64,000 nucleotides of DNA from Methanosphaera sp. (GCF_022768985.1 NZ_JALEKL010000008.1:1-64000), one strand, 5' to 3'; positions 33,249 through 45,323 are shown, counted from the first letter of the stretch. Program-made: numbers and translations. The notes: generated by a model not told the origin, from the letters alone.

Positions 33249-33767
33249 TTATAATACACATTTCTTATTTTTTTCATGTGCATAGCTGTATGCTATTGCA
33301 TTTTTTGAAACTTTTTGAAGTAGTGCTATTAGTTCTGATTTTTCATCAAAGTCTGCACATACTTTATCTTCCCATGTTTTTGAAAGTTCACTAATTTCAT
33401 TTAGTACTTCATTTCCTTTATCTGTAAATGTAAGTTCATATGGTAGATCATCTACATCCATCTTTATTGTTATTAATCCCTTATTTTCTAGTTTTTTATA
33501 CCTGTTAAGGTAGATTTTCTTATGCATTTCATATTTTTTACATATTCCATCTTCATCTTGCATCATTTTTGCATATTTTGCAACTCTTGCCTTTTTGTGG
33601 TGTGGCTTGTTGTGTTTTTTTATGTCAGCTATTAGTGTTAATTCACGACTGTGAAGATGTATTGATAAGTTTGATTTTATAAAGCTTTCCTTGGATTTTG
33701 CAAGAAGATCTATTAGTTCTCCCATATTTTCATTGTTTTCTATTACCTGGTTATGTTTATGTGCCAT
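33249..33767 (-). CDS. MarR-like winged-helix transcription regulator
   Basis: This 172-residue protein has the arrangement of a MarR-family DNA-binding protein. An N-terminal helix is followed by LHSRELTLIADIKKH, the recognition region with IYLNRYKKLENKGLIT, and the wing DVDDLPYELTFTDKG, with long dimerisation helices at both ends. The ribosome-binding site AGGAGAG is ten bases before the ATG. The gene lies 178 bases downstream of an adhesin gene (33946-36921) on the same strand and converges with the third peptidase gene. I infer that it could regulate surface genes, but no ligand or target is visible. The family call is moderately sure; the middle section around residues 55-80 is unusually basic. 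Confidence 0.65.
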   Translation of the reverse strand: MAHKHNQVIENNENMGELIDLLAKSKESFIKSNLSIHLHSRELTLIADIKKHNKPHHKKARVAKYAKMMQDEDGICKKYEMHKKIYLNRYKKLENKGLITIKMDVDDLPYELTFTDKGNEVLNEISELSKTWEDKVCADFDEKSELIALLQKVSKNAIAYSYAHEKNKKCVL

Positions 33768-33905
33768 AATATTTTTCTCTCCTAGTTATTATTTTCATTA
33801 CCATTTTTTAATTTTTTTTTCTATGAAATTTTATTAGTAATTAATATTATATGGACTAGTTAAATATTTAAAAATTTAGTAATTTATAGTAGAAAAATTA
33901 GTTAA

Positions 33906-33939
33906 AAAAAATATAAAAAAAAGAAAAAAAGAAGGGGGT
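33906..33939 (-). terminator. C-run plus T-tract terminator candidate
   Basis: On the minus strand, a few bases past the stop of the 33946 gene, CACCCCCTTC is followed by T-tracts of seven and eight. Confidence 0.5.
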
Positions 33940-33945
33940 GTATGA

Positions 33946-36921
33946 TTATATTACAGTCATCTTAATTTGTATTTTATATGTTGATGATGGATATGTAATT
34001 TTCACAATCTGACTTCCACGGTTTTTAAATGCATAGTTGAGTGTAAATGTATCATCTTTTGATTTTGTTACACCATATGTTTTTGATTCTACATTAAATG
34101 GTATTGCAAGTCTTGGTGAGATTGTTGTTTCTTTAAGTGGTGATACAATTTTTGTTCTAACTCCACGATTTACTTTGTTTGGATTTGTTAGGTTAAATGT
34201 GTTATTTTGTATTCTTAATGGTTTATTTGAATATATTTGTATGTTGTTTTTGTAGTTTGATTTTGTGAAGTTTGAGTTGATGATAAGTGTGTTATTTCCA
34301 TAGTTTACTATTACATCTGCCATGTTATCTGCTGAGTTGTCAATGAATGATGTTGAGTTAATATAGAGTGTACCGTAGTTGTTTAGTGTATCTCCACCAT
34401 ATTCTGCATGGTTTGCTTTTGAATATGAATTCATGAAGATCATTACTGCTGATTTATTGTTGTAGTTTACAGCACCATATCCTGCAATGTTTTGTTCACT
34501 TGCAAGGTTATACATCTGTGCTGTTGCCTGGTTAAATGTTACTCCTCCACGGTTTGCATAGTTACCAGTTGATGATGCACCATATATTTGTAGACTTCCA
34601 TTGTTGTATGTTACTCCACCATTGTTTGTTGCTCTGTTGTATCTGAATGTTGACTGTTGTATGATAAGTGCTGAGTTTTTATCATTATAGTTTACTCCAC
34701 CATTGTTTGTTGCTTTGTTGGATGAAAATTTAGAGTTTGTAAGATATAATGTTTTTCCATTGTAGTTTGCTGCTCCATCTGTTGCATTGTTATAGTCTGC
34801 ATAGCTGTTTTTTATCTGCATTAGACCAAAGTTTGCATTTGCTCCACCATATTTTGCAACGTTATAATTTAGATTTGATGTGTCAATATATAATGTTCCA
34901 TTAGGATTGTTGTAGTTTACTCCACCAAAGTTTACAGCTGTATTGTTTATAAATATTGAGTTGTAGATGTTCATACGTTTGGTTCTGTCATTGAAGTTTA
35001 CTCCACCATTTGCTTTTGCTGTGTTGTTTGTGAAGTTTGAATTGTTAAGTGACATGTTACCATTGTTGTATGTTACACCACCACGTATTGCTGTGTTATT
35101 TGAGTAAGTTGATGTGTTTATTATCATTGCACCATTGTTATAATTTACTGCACCATTAATTATTGCTTTGTTGTAGTTGTATATTGAACTTGATGATACT
35201 ATATCTTTGTTGTTGAAATTAACTCCACCTTTATCAGCACTGTTGTATGTGAAGTTTGACATGTTAATATCTATGCGTCCATAGTTTGCATTTACTCCAC
35301 CATTAAGTGCACCATTATTTTTAAATGCTGAGTGTGTAATGTTAAGTGTTGTATTCTTATTTTGGTAGTTTACACCACCTTCTTTTTGTGCTCTGTTTGC
35401 TGTGTATGTTGAGTTGATAAGTGTCATGTATTTTTTGTTGATGTAGTTTACTCCACCATGGAATGATGCATAGTTATTATTAAATGTTGAATTTGCAACT
35501 GCAATATCATTGTTGTTATAGTTTACTCCACCACGTTTTGCAATGTTATTGTTAAGTTTTGATTTAATAATCTGTATTCTTCCATTGTTGTTGTAGTTTA
35601 CTCCACCATTTTCTGTTGCTTTGTTGTAATTTAGTGTTGAGTCAATCATTGTAGTGTTAAGTTTATCATTATAATTTACACCACCATGTGTTGCTGTGTT
35701 TTCATTCATTGTTGTTTTTGAAATTATAAGTGTATTAGCATTATAATTTACACCACCACGTACAGCTGTGTTATTGAAGATGTTTGATGATATTACTTCA
35801 AGATATCCATAGTTAACATTTACACCACCAAATGATTTAGCTGTGTTATTTATCATTTTTGACTGATTAATTGATGCCATGGTGTTATTTCCAATATAGT
35901 TTACACCACCCATATTTGCAATATTACCCATAAATTCAGATTTAGAAATGGTAATTGTATATTTATTGTTATAATTTACACCACCATTTTTAGATGCTGA
36001 GTTATTTATGAAATGTGATGATATGATGTTTATGTAACGGTTGTTGTAGTTTACTCCACCACGTGTTGCAATATTAGCAATAAAGTCTGAGCCATTTATT
36101 AACACTGTACCATTGTTGTTGTATATTACTCCACCATTTTCATTTGCAGTATTTTCAATAAATTTTGAGTTTATAATATTTATACTACCTTTATCTGAGT
36201 ATATTACTCCACCATGAAGTGTTGCTGTGTTATTTTTAAATGTTGAATTTTCAATATTAACATTACCATTGTTATAAATTGCACTTCCACGATCAGATCT
36301 TGTATTTACTACTGTAACATTATTTAAGTTAAGTGTAAATCCACTACGTACATTAATTAAATGTTTACCATTACCATCAATTGTAATTTTATTACCATTA
36401 ATTGTTAAGATCTTAGTTTTCTGAGATGAACTACCCCAACTTAAGATTTTTGTAACATTATAATCACCAGGATTTAAGTTAATAATGTACTCTGTTGTAT
36501 TTTTAAGCTTTTTAGCCTCTTCAATGGAATTGTATAATTCATCAAAGCTTGAAACATTAGAATACTTTTTAGTTGTATTTGTTATGTTAGCTTTTGGTGT
36601 TGTATTAGTTACTGTTGTATTATTTTTAGTTGTTGTCACTGTTGTTGAATTTTTACTATCGTCATTATCATTGTTGTTATCTTTTGTTTGTATATCACTT
36701 TTTATGTCATCACTCGGAGTTGTCTTTGGTGTTCCATCAGATATTTCATAATAAACACCTATATAAGAAGGTTGTTCATTACCACTAACAGCATGTCGAT
36801 GCACAATATCACTTGCATCACCCATATCGCTAGAATCATCAGCAGCTACTGCTGAAAGACCAATAATTAATCCGAAAATAACAGTTAAAAAGAGAATACA
36901 TGCTCTCTTATTTTTTAACAT
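33946..36921 (-). CDS. Adhesin-like surface protein, GGVNYNN beta-helix repeats
   Basis: This intact 991-residue protein starts with a signal peptide (MLKNKRACILFLTVIFGLI, cleavage near AVAAD) after the ribosome-binding sequence GGTGA. A Thr/Asn-rich linker leads to a capping motif (SSFDELYNSIEEAKKL) shared with other adhesins here, then about 25 repeats of 22-26 residues built on GG[VA]NYNN followed by a strand such as 'ITISKSEFMGNIA'. This is a right-handed parallel beta-helix. The C-terminal 90 residues are a single beta domain ending SSTYKIQIKMTVI; there are no Ig-like FKINGKTLKD modules and no C-terminal anchor, so it differs from most neighbours. It is a paralogue of the gene at 37278-40593, with which it could form a pair. 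The function, probably adhesion, is inferred. Confidence 0.85.
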   Translation of the reverse strand: MLKNKRACILFLTVIFGLIIGLSAVAADDSSDMGDASDIVHRHAVSGNEQPSYIGVYYEISDGTPKTTPSDDIKSDIQTKDNNNDNDDSKNSTTVTTTKNNTTVTNTTPKANITNTTKKYSNVSSFDELYNSIEEAKKLKNTTEYIINLNPGDYNVTKILSWGSSSQKTKILTINGNKITIDGNGKHLINVRSGFTLNLNNVTVVNTRSDRGSAIYNNGNVNIENSTFKNNTATLHGGVIYSDKGSINIINSKFIENTANENGGVIYNNNGTVLINGSDFIANIATRGGVNYNNRYINIISSHFINNSASKNGGVNYNNKYTITISKSEFMGNIANMGGVNYIGNNTMASINQSKMINNTAKSFGGVNVNYGYLEVISSNIFNNTAVRGGVNYNANTLIISKTTMNENTATHGGVNYNDKLNTTMIDSTLNYNKATENGGVNYNNNGRIQIIKSKLNNNIAKRGGVNYNNNDIAVANSTFNNNYASFHGGVNYINKKYMTLINSTYTANRAQKEGGVNYQNKNTTLNITHSAFKNNGALNGGVNANYGRIDINMSNFTYNSADKGGVNFNNKDIVSSSSIYNYNKAIINGAVNYNNGAMIINTSTYSNNTAIRGGVTYNNGNMSLNNSNFTNNTAKANGGVNFNDRTKRMNIYNSIFINNTAVNFGGVNYNNPNGTLYIDTSNLNYNVAKYGGANANFGLMQIKNSYADYNNATDGAANYNGKTLYLTNSKFSSNKATNNGGVNYNDKNSALIIQQSTFRYNRATNNGGVTYNNGSLQIYGASSTGNYANRGGVTFNQATAQMYNLASEQNIAGYGAVNYNNKSAVMIFMNSYSKANHAEYGGDTLNNYGTLYINSTSFIDNSADNMADVIVNYGNNTLIINSNFTKSNYKNNIQIYSNKPLRIQNNTFNLTNPNKVNRGVRTKIVSPLKETTISPRLAIPFNVESKTYGVTKSKDDTFTLNYAFKNRGSQIVKITYPSSTYKIQIKMTVI

Positions 36922-37177
36922 AAATTCACCGATTAAAAAAAAAATTTACTTATATTTGATTAAAAAAAAAATTCTAATTTAAAACAAAACACTCCACACC
37001 TAAAAATATTAAAATAATAAGTGTAAAATGAATAATAATTAAAAGTAAATAAAACTTCTTTTAATTAAATTAAATTAAATTTTATAGTTAATATATCTAT
37101 TAAAAAAACAATATAAATCTTACCTAAATAAGAAAAAAAGACTTAAAAAACCTTATAAAAAAAAGAAAAGAGTGAAG
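36922..37177. other. Upstream region of the 33946 adhesin gene
   Basis: AT-rich spacer with AATTA-type direct repeats around 37060-37085 and TATA-like motifs. No gene is seen; the promoter of the adjacent adhesin gene must lie here. Confidence 0.35.
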
Positions 37178-37198
37178 AAATTAGATATTATCTAATTT
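37178..37198. repeat. Perfect palindrome, 10-bp arms
   Basis: AAATTAGATA and TATCTAATTT meet at a single central T. It lies about 80 bases past the stop of the 37278 gene and 257 bases before the next adhesin gene on the same strand. It may be an operator or part of a terminator. Confidence 0.5.
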
Positions 37199-37238
37199 AA
37201 AATTGAATATAAATTGTTTAAAAAAAAAGTAGTTATGA

Positions 37239-37260
37239 AAAAAAAAATAAAAAAAAGGGG
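37239..37260 (-). terminator. C4 plus T-tract terminator candidate
   Basis: On the minus strand, CCCC followed by eight T, A and ten or more T, about 17 bases past the stop codon. Confidence 0.5.
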
Positions 37261-37277
37261 AGAAATATAATTAAAAT

Positions 37278-40200
37278 TTAATAATAATAATAATTATTTC
37301 TCACAGTTAAATCATCAGTTGATTCGGGTATTTGGTTATATGATGGGCTATTACTAATTATTCTGTTGTTTGAAATTTCACCACGAGCATATTCTTCACA
37401 TATTGCTCCACCATAACTTGAAGCACTATTATATTTAAAGGTACAATTTTTAATTATTGATTTATCAGGTTCTACATGTGTACCATCACCTGACCATGAA
37501 CCTTCTATTGATATTGCTCCACCACATTCTGCTGAATTTGATTGGAATGTAGAGTTTTTAATACTTAGAAGTTGTATATTTGATACTGCTCCACCATATG
37601 TTCCTGCTTTATTTGAAGAGAAGTTTGAGTTTGTTATTGTTACATTTGCTTTATTTGTAAAGTTTCCACTATCAATTACTCCTCCTGAGTAGTAAACTTC
37701 ATTATTATTAAATTCGGAGTTTGTTATTGTTACAAATTTATTGTTATAGATTACTCCACCTGCTGAAGCATAGTTACTTGTAAATTCAGAATTTTTTATG
37801 TTAAGTGTTCCATTATTAAAGAATACTCCTCCAACATAATCATAACGTGTTGAATAGTCACTATATACTTCTGAGCTGTATTTTCCACATCCTTTTATTT
37901 CTATGTTTTCTATGTTTACTTTGTTTCCTTTTGCTATGTTCATAAATCTGTGACTGTGTGTTCCTGTTATTGTACTTTTATTTGGTGATTTGATTGTAAG
38001 TGTTTTTGAGTATGAATTTTTCCAGGTTATTTCATCATATACATAAATGTCATTCATTACATTTATTGTTGTATCTTTTGATGATTTTTTTGCATTGTTT
38101 ATTGCATTGTAGAAGTCATTTTCTGTGTATACATTAATTTCTCCTGCTTTTTTAACGTTGTAGTTGATTTCTATTGTATTTGTATAATCACTTGGATATG
38201 ATATTGTCACTATTTTTTGTCCTGAGGTTGTGAATGTAAGTGTTTTTGAAACAAGGTTGTTGCTTGATTTTTTTACTGAGTAGGTTGTTGATCCTATGTT
38301 GAATTTAACATATGCATTTCTTGATAGTGATGAATCTTTTATTGGTGAGGTTATTGTAACTTGATTTCCTGTCATGATCTGTTTTGTACTATTTAGTGTG
38401 AAGTAGTTGTTTTCTAGTTGCATTTTTTTATCTGTTAATATTTCAATTCCTGTTCTAGTTGGTTGTGTGAATTCATTGCCATATATGTAGCAGTTTCCAC
38501 CATAGTTTATGATTGTGTTTGCTTCATATGTTGCATTGTTATCTGATATTGTTGAGTCTTCTATTGTTAGTGTTCCTTTGTTGTTGTATGTAAGTCCTGC
38601 TCTTATTGCTTCATTATTTCCTGCTGTAACATTAATTAGTGTAAGATTTCCTCCATCATTGTAGTTTACTCCACCATTTGCTTCTGCAAAGTTTCCATAT
38701 ATTTCAAAGTCTCTCATTTTTAATGTTCCAAGGTTGTAGTTTACTCCTCCACGTGTTGCCCTGTTAGTATTTATCCAGGAGTCATCACCATTCATTATTA
38801 TTGTTGCTGATCTTTTATTGTAATTTACTGCACCATTGTTTTGTGCAAAATTATAAAAGTATGAATCAGCTTCTGAGTTTATTGTTCCATAGTTGTAGTT
38901 TATTCCACCATTGTTTTTTGCATTATTTTTTCCATAGTAGTTATTATATGAATTGATTGTTCCATAGTTGTAGTTTATTGCTCCATCTGTTGCATTGTTA
39001 CGTCCAAATGTTATATTTTTCATTGTTATTGTTGCATCTTTACAATTAAAGTTTACTCCACCTATTTTTGCATAACAGTAGTTTATTTGTGTATCACCTT
39101 GCATTGTTATTGTTGAACCTTGTGAGTTATAATTTACTCCACCTTTATTTGTTGCATTTGCTGATTCAATTTCTATATTTTCCATGGTGATTTGTCCATT
39201 GTTATAGTTAAATCCACCATTTTCTGCTTCTCCTGTCATTTCATAGTATTCATCTTCATATACTGAATTTTCCATGTATAGGTTTGCTTTATTGTTGTTG
39301 TAGTTTGCTCCACCATTTTTTGCATATCCTTTAAGTTGTGTACTTTTAATATAAAGGTAGCAGTTTTTATCGTTATAATTTACTCCACCATTCATTGTTG
39401 CCTTATTTGAGGTAAGATTTGATGTGTAGATGTACATTTGTCCATTGTTATAGTTTACTCCTCCACGTTTTGCAATGTTTTGTGTTGCATTTATACGATA
39501 AATTGAGGTATTACCATTGTTAAAGTTTACTCCACCATTGTTTGTTGCTTTGTTGTTGTATGCTTCAATTTCTACAATTTTAGTTTCAGCATTCTTGTTT
39601 GTGTAGATTACTCCTCCAAAGTTTAATGCTTGGTTGTTTGATATGGTTGATGTTTCAAGGTCTGTGTAGAATTTATCATTATAGATTACTCCACCATTTT
39701 GTGTTGCTTTATTGTTTTTAAATGTTGAATTTTTAATATATGTAGATCCTAGGTTGTATACTGCTCCTCCACGTACTGCTGTGTTATATGAGAAATATGA
39801 ATCTGTTATATCCATTTGTCCATTGTTGTTGTATTGACCATTGTTATTATATACAGCTGCACCATTTGTAGCGTAGTTGTTTGAAAATGATGAATTTTCT
39901 ATTGTTACATTACCTTGATCATTGTATATTACTCCACCATTTTTAGATGCTGTGTTATTTAGGAATATTGAATCATAAACATTTAATGTTCCTTTGTTGT
40001 ATATTACACTTCCACGTTGTGCTGATGCATATCTTACTTTGAAATCATTAAGTGTGAGTGTGTATCCTTTTTCTACTTGTATAAATTGGGTGTTATTTCG
40101 TCCATCAAATAAGTAGTTATTTGCATATATTGTAAGTTTTTCTGTATAACGTGAATTTCCCCATACTATTGGTTTTGTTATGTTGTAATTTCCATAGCCT

Positions 40201-40593
40201 AGGTAGATTATTTCATGGTAATTGCCGTAGTAATAATTGTTATTTTTTATTTTTTCAATTGTATTATAGAGATCATTATACCCATATACATAACGGTAGG
40301 ATTTTGTTGTTTTATTGGTTGTTAGTTTTGTTTTATTTGCTGTTTTTGTTGTGTTTTGTTTTTGTGTTTTTACATCTTTTTTTTTCTATATTTTTAGTTT
40401 CTGCTATTTTATCTGTATTTTCTACTTTTTGTTGCATTTGATGTACATCAGGTGTCATATCAGCTGTTGTTATTTGTGCTTGTGTTGATATTTCATTTTT
40501 ATCATCAATATCTGCAGCATTTACTGCTGATACACCTAGTATTATCACAACTAAAGTAACTAAAAATAGCATTGATAGTTTTTTAGTTTTCAT
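37278..40593 (-). pseudogene. Adhesin-like gene switched off by an A9 tract frameshift
   Basis: The gene begins at ATG 40593 (GGGAG upstream) with the signal peptide MKTKKLSMLFLVTLVVII and, as written, ends after 86 codons. At 40377-40385 the coding strand has nine A. With eight A the frame continues GEKK-DVKTQKQ-like sequence, through the shared 'YNDLYNTIEKI' motif, to a stop at 37278, giving about 1104 residues. I checked this frame from 40376 to 39815 and it is open but lacks an ATG. The product would be a beta-helix of GGVNYNN repeats, a middle beta domain (SYPSDYTNTIEINYN) and a second beta-helix. The tract lies just after the signal peptide, the classic place for phase variation, so I prefer 'OFF phase' to 'dead gene'. 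Confidence 0.82.
40377..40385 (-). repeat. A9 homopolymer tract, candidate phase switch
   Basis: Nine T on the plus strand (nine A in the coding strand). A8 (or A11) restores the 1104-residue adhesin frame; A9 truncates it. Confidence 0.8.
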
Positions 40594-41004
40594 AAAAGTT
40601 GTTTTGCTCCCATAAAATTTTTTTATAAAATAAACTTTAATATCCCACAATTAATAAAAAAAATTCCATATTTTAATCAAATAAATTTTTAAATAACTAA
40701 AATAAAACAATTATTTTAACTAAATTTAAGATATTATAATATTATATATGATATAACTATTAATTTATATTTTATATAGAAATTAGTAAGATTAAATTAT
40801 AAAAAATAAAGTTAAGTGCATTTTCTAGAAAGTGTGTGAAAGTAAATATGTTACACTAGTTTTCTTTAGATTCTACTATATTTAAGGCAATTAAGCTTCA
40901 ATTTAGCTCTTTTATTATGATAACCTATAATTAATTAAGAATAATAAACATTACAACTATAATAAGTTTAATATTGAACTAATTAATTTAATAGATATGA
41001 ATAA
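40594..41004. other. Divergent promoter region of two adhesin genes
   Basis: An AT-rich spacer between the start of the A9 gene (minus) and the adhesin at 41005 (plus). It holds a TTTCTAGAAA palindrome (40822-40831), also present at 20393-20402 before the first peptidase gene, and a number of TATA-like motifs. No gene is seen. Confidence 0.4.
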
Positions 41005-44000
41005 ATGATTAACATGATACAAAGAAGTAAATTAATCCCTTTTATGTTTATTTTATTATTTTTTCTGGCAATAACAACTGTAAATGCAGCACAAATAGAT
41101 GATACAGGCAATAATACTCAATTGTCACATAAAAGTAGTGAAGTAGTAACAGCTGTTGTATCACAGCCAGATATAAAAGTAGATGAAAACATAAAGATGC
41201 AAAAAAATATAAAAAAAGAACAAACACGTAATGTATCAAGTTTTGATGAATTATATGATACAATAGAGGATATAAAAACAAATTCAAATGAAACATCACA
41301 AACTATTAACCTTAATGCTGGAAACTATAATATTACAAAGACAATAAACTGGGGAAATACAACACATACAACAAAAACACTTACAATTAATGGAAACAAT
41401 ATAAAAGTTGATGGACAAAGACAATACCAGTTTATGAGTATATCAAATAATTACACACTTAATATCTACAATATCATATTAGAAAACTGTAGTGGTTCAG
41501 TATTTAAATCAAGTGGTAATTTAACAATTATTAACTCAAACTTCAAAAACAACAATGCAACAAGTGGCGGGGTTGTATATAATGAAGGATTTTTAGTTCT
41601 TAGAAATTCAAACCTTACAGACAACCATGCAACTAATAGTGGAGCATCAATATATAACAAGGCAAATGCTAGTATTACAAATACCTTATTTAAAGACAAC
41701 ACAGCAAAAACAGCTGCAGGTGTATATAATGATGGTGGAATGACAAATATTATAGATTCAAACTTCATCAGTAACATTGCAGATAATGGTGGAGCCCTTC
41801 TAAATTCAAATAATGGTACTATGAATATTATCCAATTATACTTCTTTGATAATAATGCAACAGTAGATGGTGGAGTATTATATAACAAAATAGGAAATTT
41901 AAATATTATACACTCAAATTTTACAAATAACAATGCAAAAAATAAAGCATCTGTAGTATACAATAGTGGAAGTCTACTAGTTGATGGATGTATACTAAGT
42001 GATAACTATGATAAAGAAAATTCTAGCATAGTATAAGATAACACAGCAGATAGTAGCATGGTATGTAAAAATAATATAATATCAAATACCTACACATCAA
42101 AGACAAAACAACAAATACGTATCTATTCACCAGTAAATAGAATAGATGAAACAGATGAGGTAATCTTCACAGTTGACGGTAGTAACATCACAGCTATAAA
42201 TTCAGATGATGGATCATATATTGACTATACATATAACACAGCAGGAAGAAAAACAATACAAGTTACATCACCAATACTACCTGAAAATAATACAATAACA
42301 TTAGTTGTTAAAGTTGAAGTAGAAATTGACGCGATAAATCTTAACACAATAGATGACACACCAGTATTTAACAATATTACACTAAAAGGAAACATAACAA
42401 ATAATGGAATACTTGTAGGTGATGATGTACCTGTTATAATACAACTAAATGGAAGATATTATAATTCAACAGTAAAAAATGGTATTATTAATGAAACTAT
42501 AGATACATCAAATCTTAAATCTGGAATGTATATAATAGCAGTAATTGCAAATCCTGACACTTCAAATGTAAAAGTTGAGACAACCATACTAAACATGATA
42601 AAACGTGAAATAGACAGAATTGATCTTAGAGTTGATAATGTAAATAAACAGCCAATCATAATTACAACCACAACATATAATGAGAATAATAATACCATAA
42701 ATTCAGGACGTGTAATATTTAAAGTTGATGGTAGTGTAGTTGGTAGTGTAAATGTAGATGAAAATGGAGTAGCAGTACTTAATTACACAGATATTCTATG
42801 GGCAGGAAACTATGATATAAGTGTAGAATATACAAGTGACTACTACAACATGAAGACAAATAAAACAAAAATAGCAACAAGAAATGTGATTGACACACCA
42901 ACTATTGAAACAAAAACTGTGACATATTCAACATCATCAACAATAAAAGTAAATCTTACATCAAATGGAGCAAAAGTTGCAGGAAGTATAGATTGTGATG
43001 CAAAGATAATTATAAATGGAGTAGAACGACAGCTTAATACAACATTTAGAAGTGGAAAACTTACAATAAAAATACCAAATGACATACCAGCAACAGGTAA
43101 TGAATCTGATGGATATGACATCATAGTAAATATCAAAGAAAATGACATGTATGATGCAAAAGAGTTTATGGCTAAAGTATATATCCAGAAATCAAATGCA
43201 ATACTACTACTTGATGTAGCAAATAAAAATATAACAACACTTGACACTCTCAAAGCAACAGTACAGATAATATCACCATCAGAACTTGATGGAAAAATAG
43301 CATTTACAATACTTAATAAATCCGATGTTATTACAACAATATATGCAGACATCATAGATACACAATCAACACTAAACTATGACCTTAATGGAACCATTCC
43401 AGCTGGTGAATATACACTAAAAGCTGCAATTACATCACCTAACTTTGAAGCAGCACAAGACATGACCAAAATAAACATAACACCTGTTGATGTAGCAGAC
43501 CATGAAATCATAATAGGTGAAATAAAAACACTAGAGAACATTAAAATCAATGAAATACTTCTTGATGTAAATGGAGATGAACTAAAAGGAACCTCAAATA
43601 TTGAAGTACTAATAGGCAACAAATCAGTACTTAATGTGACAATCACTGGTGGTAATTTAACTATTGAAATTCCAACAAATACACTAAAAGCAGCAACATA
43701 TAATACAACAATAGTACTTAAAAATGTAGCATATAACATGAAAGTATTTATGACACAATTTAATATAACACGTCGTGATGTAGATATAACAATAGCACAC
43801 AACAATCCCAAAGTACTCGGTGTACTTCAAATAAATACAACAATCTACAGTGCTATGAAATCTGTTGAATGTGGTGTTGTAACATTTAAAATCAATGGAT
43901 GTACACTAAAAGATACAAATGGAAATACAATAAAAGTAGCAGTAAATAGTGGTGTTGCACAACTTAACTACACACTACCTGAAAGTATAGGACAAGGACT

Positions 44001-44970
44001 CTACAATATAACAGCACTATATTCTGATAAAAACTACTACAACAGTAATATAAAAACAGTAAATAATACACAAATTACAAGAGTTGACATGGAAGATATA
44101 ATTGTTGAACCAGTTGAAATAAGAAAAGGTGAAAATACAATAATTGACATAACACTCAGAGATACTAATGGAAATACTATAGTTAAAGATGTTAAAGTTG
44201 TAATTAAACTTAACAATAAAACATTTATTCAAACTAAAACAACAGATGGAATATTAAACCTTGAACTTAACACATCAACACAAAAAGCAAAACAACACAC
44301 AATAGATGTAATATTTGATAAAAATAGCCTCTACAACCAGCAAAGATGCACCATAAATTTAACAATCAAAAACAGAATAGCTGATATTAAAATAAATACA
44401 CTCAACACAAAAACCACACAAACACTACCAATAGTTGTAATAGTACAAGAAGATGGTCAAAGTGTAAATGGTGGATTTGTAACATTTAAACTTAATGGTA
44501 AAACACTAAAAGATACACAAGGTAATGTGATTTATGCTGAAGTTGTTGATTCAAAAGCAATACTTTCATATAAACTACCAACCACCCTTGGATCTGGAAA
44601 CTACACATTATGTGCACAATTTAGAAATAGTGACTTTGAAAGCACAGAAGCTGAAACAAGCCTTGAAATTACAAAATCAATAATAAATAATGAAACACTT
44701 GATTGTATGGTTGTAAAGTATGGATCTGACCTCACTATTAATTCAGACATATTTGACATGGCAGGAAGTAAAATTAAAGCAACAACCAAGGTGACAGTTA
44801 AATTAGATGATAAAACATTTATAACTACAGCAATTGTAAATGGAAAACTTAGACTTAAAGTTAATACAACCAATATGAAAGTTGGAAATCATACAATAAT
44901 AGTTAAACTTGGTGAAAACTCATTATACTCATCTGCTAGGATTGAAATTCCAATTATTGTTGAAAATTAG
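41005..44970 (+). pseudogene. Adhesin-like gene interrupted by an in-frame TAA
   Basis: One frame runs from ATG 41005 to 44970 (1322 codons) with a single internal stop, TAA at 42034-42036, codon 344. The start has a signal peptide (MIQRSKLIPFMFILLFF after MIN, cleavage near VNAA) and the shared motif SSFDELYDTIEDIKTN, then beta-helix turns such as GGVVYNEGF and GGALLNSNNG. The stop falls near the end of the beta-helix. Beyond it are one to two capping strands and about eight Ig-like modules with FKINGCTLKDTNG-type cores. No frameshift or repeat tract is near the stop. No ribosome-binding site is evident. It could be a nonsense mutant; read-through or a truncated beta-helix product is the alternative. 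Confidence 0.8.
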
Positions 44971-45020
44971 GTGTTTTATTATATAACACCTTTAATCTCC
45001 CTTTTTTACTTTTTTTATTT
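44970..45020 (+). terminator. Hairpin followed by C and T tracts
   Basis: GGTGTT (44970-44975) and AACACC (44985-44990) form a stem just at the stop codon, then CTCCC and two T-tracts of six to seven. The combination is the most intrinsic-like terminator here. Confidence 0.6.
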
Positions 45021-45323
45021 CAATTTTTATTTTATTTTTGTTTTTAATTTTTTATTTGATTTTTTTTATCTATTTTTTGTGTTGATTTGTTATTTTTTTG
45101 TTGTTTATGGTGTTGTTTGTTATTTTTTTATTTTAAATATTTTTTATAATTTTTCTTGTTTTGTTTTAGTATACTATTTTTTCTCTTTATAATTAAACAC
45201 TTTTTTAAAGCTTATTTTCTTGTTTTATTTATTTTTAAATATTTAAATATTATTTTATTGAAATTATTTAATTGTAGTTGATTTTTAAGAATTATAAGTG
45301 CTTTATTTTAGAAATAAATAAGT

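Noticed and set aside
33840-33880. Palindromic AAATATTTAA stretch before the MarR-like gene as its own operator
   Set aside because: The sequence is too AT-rich and short to tell from background.
33946-40000. Regular GGVNYN repeats as a possible CRISPR or other DNA array
   Set aside because: The repetition is at protein level with varied DNA and no constant spacers, and lies within an open frame.
40822-40831. TTTCTAGAAA palindrome as an adhesin operator, also at 20393
   Set aside because: It occurs before only two of nine adhesin genes and ten AT-rich bases can recur by chance.
44971-45192. 73-codon Phe-rich ORF after an adhesin stop
   Set aside because: It is T-tract sequence in a terminator region.
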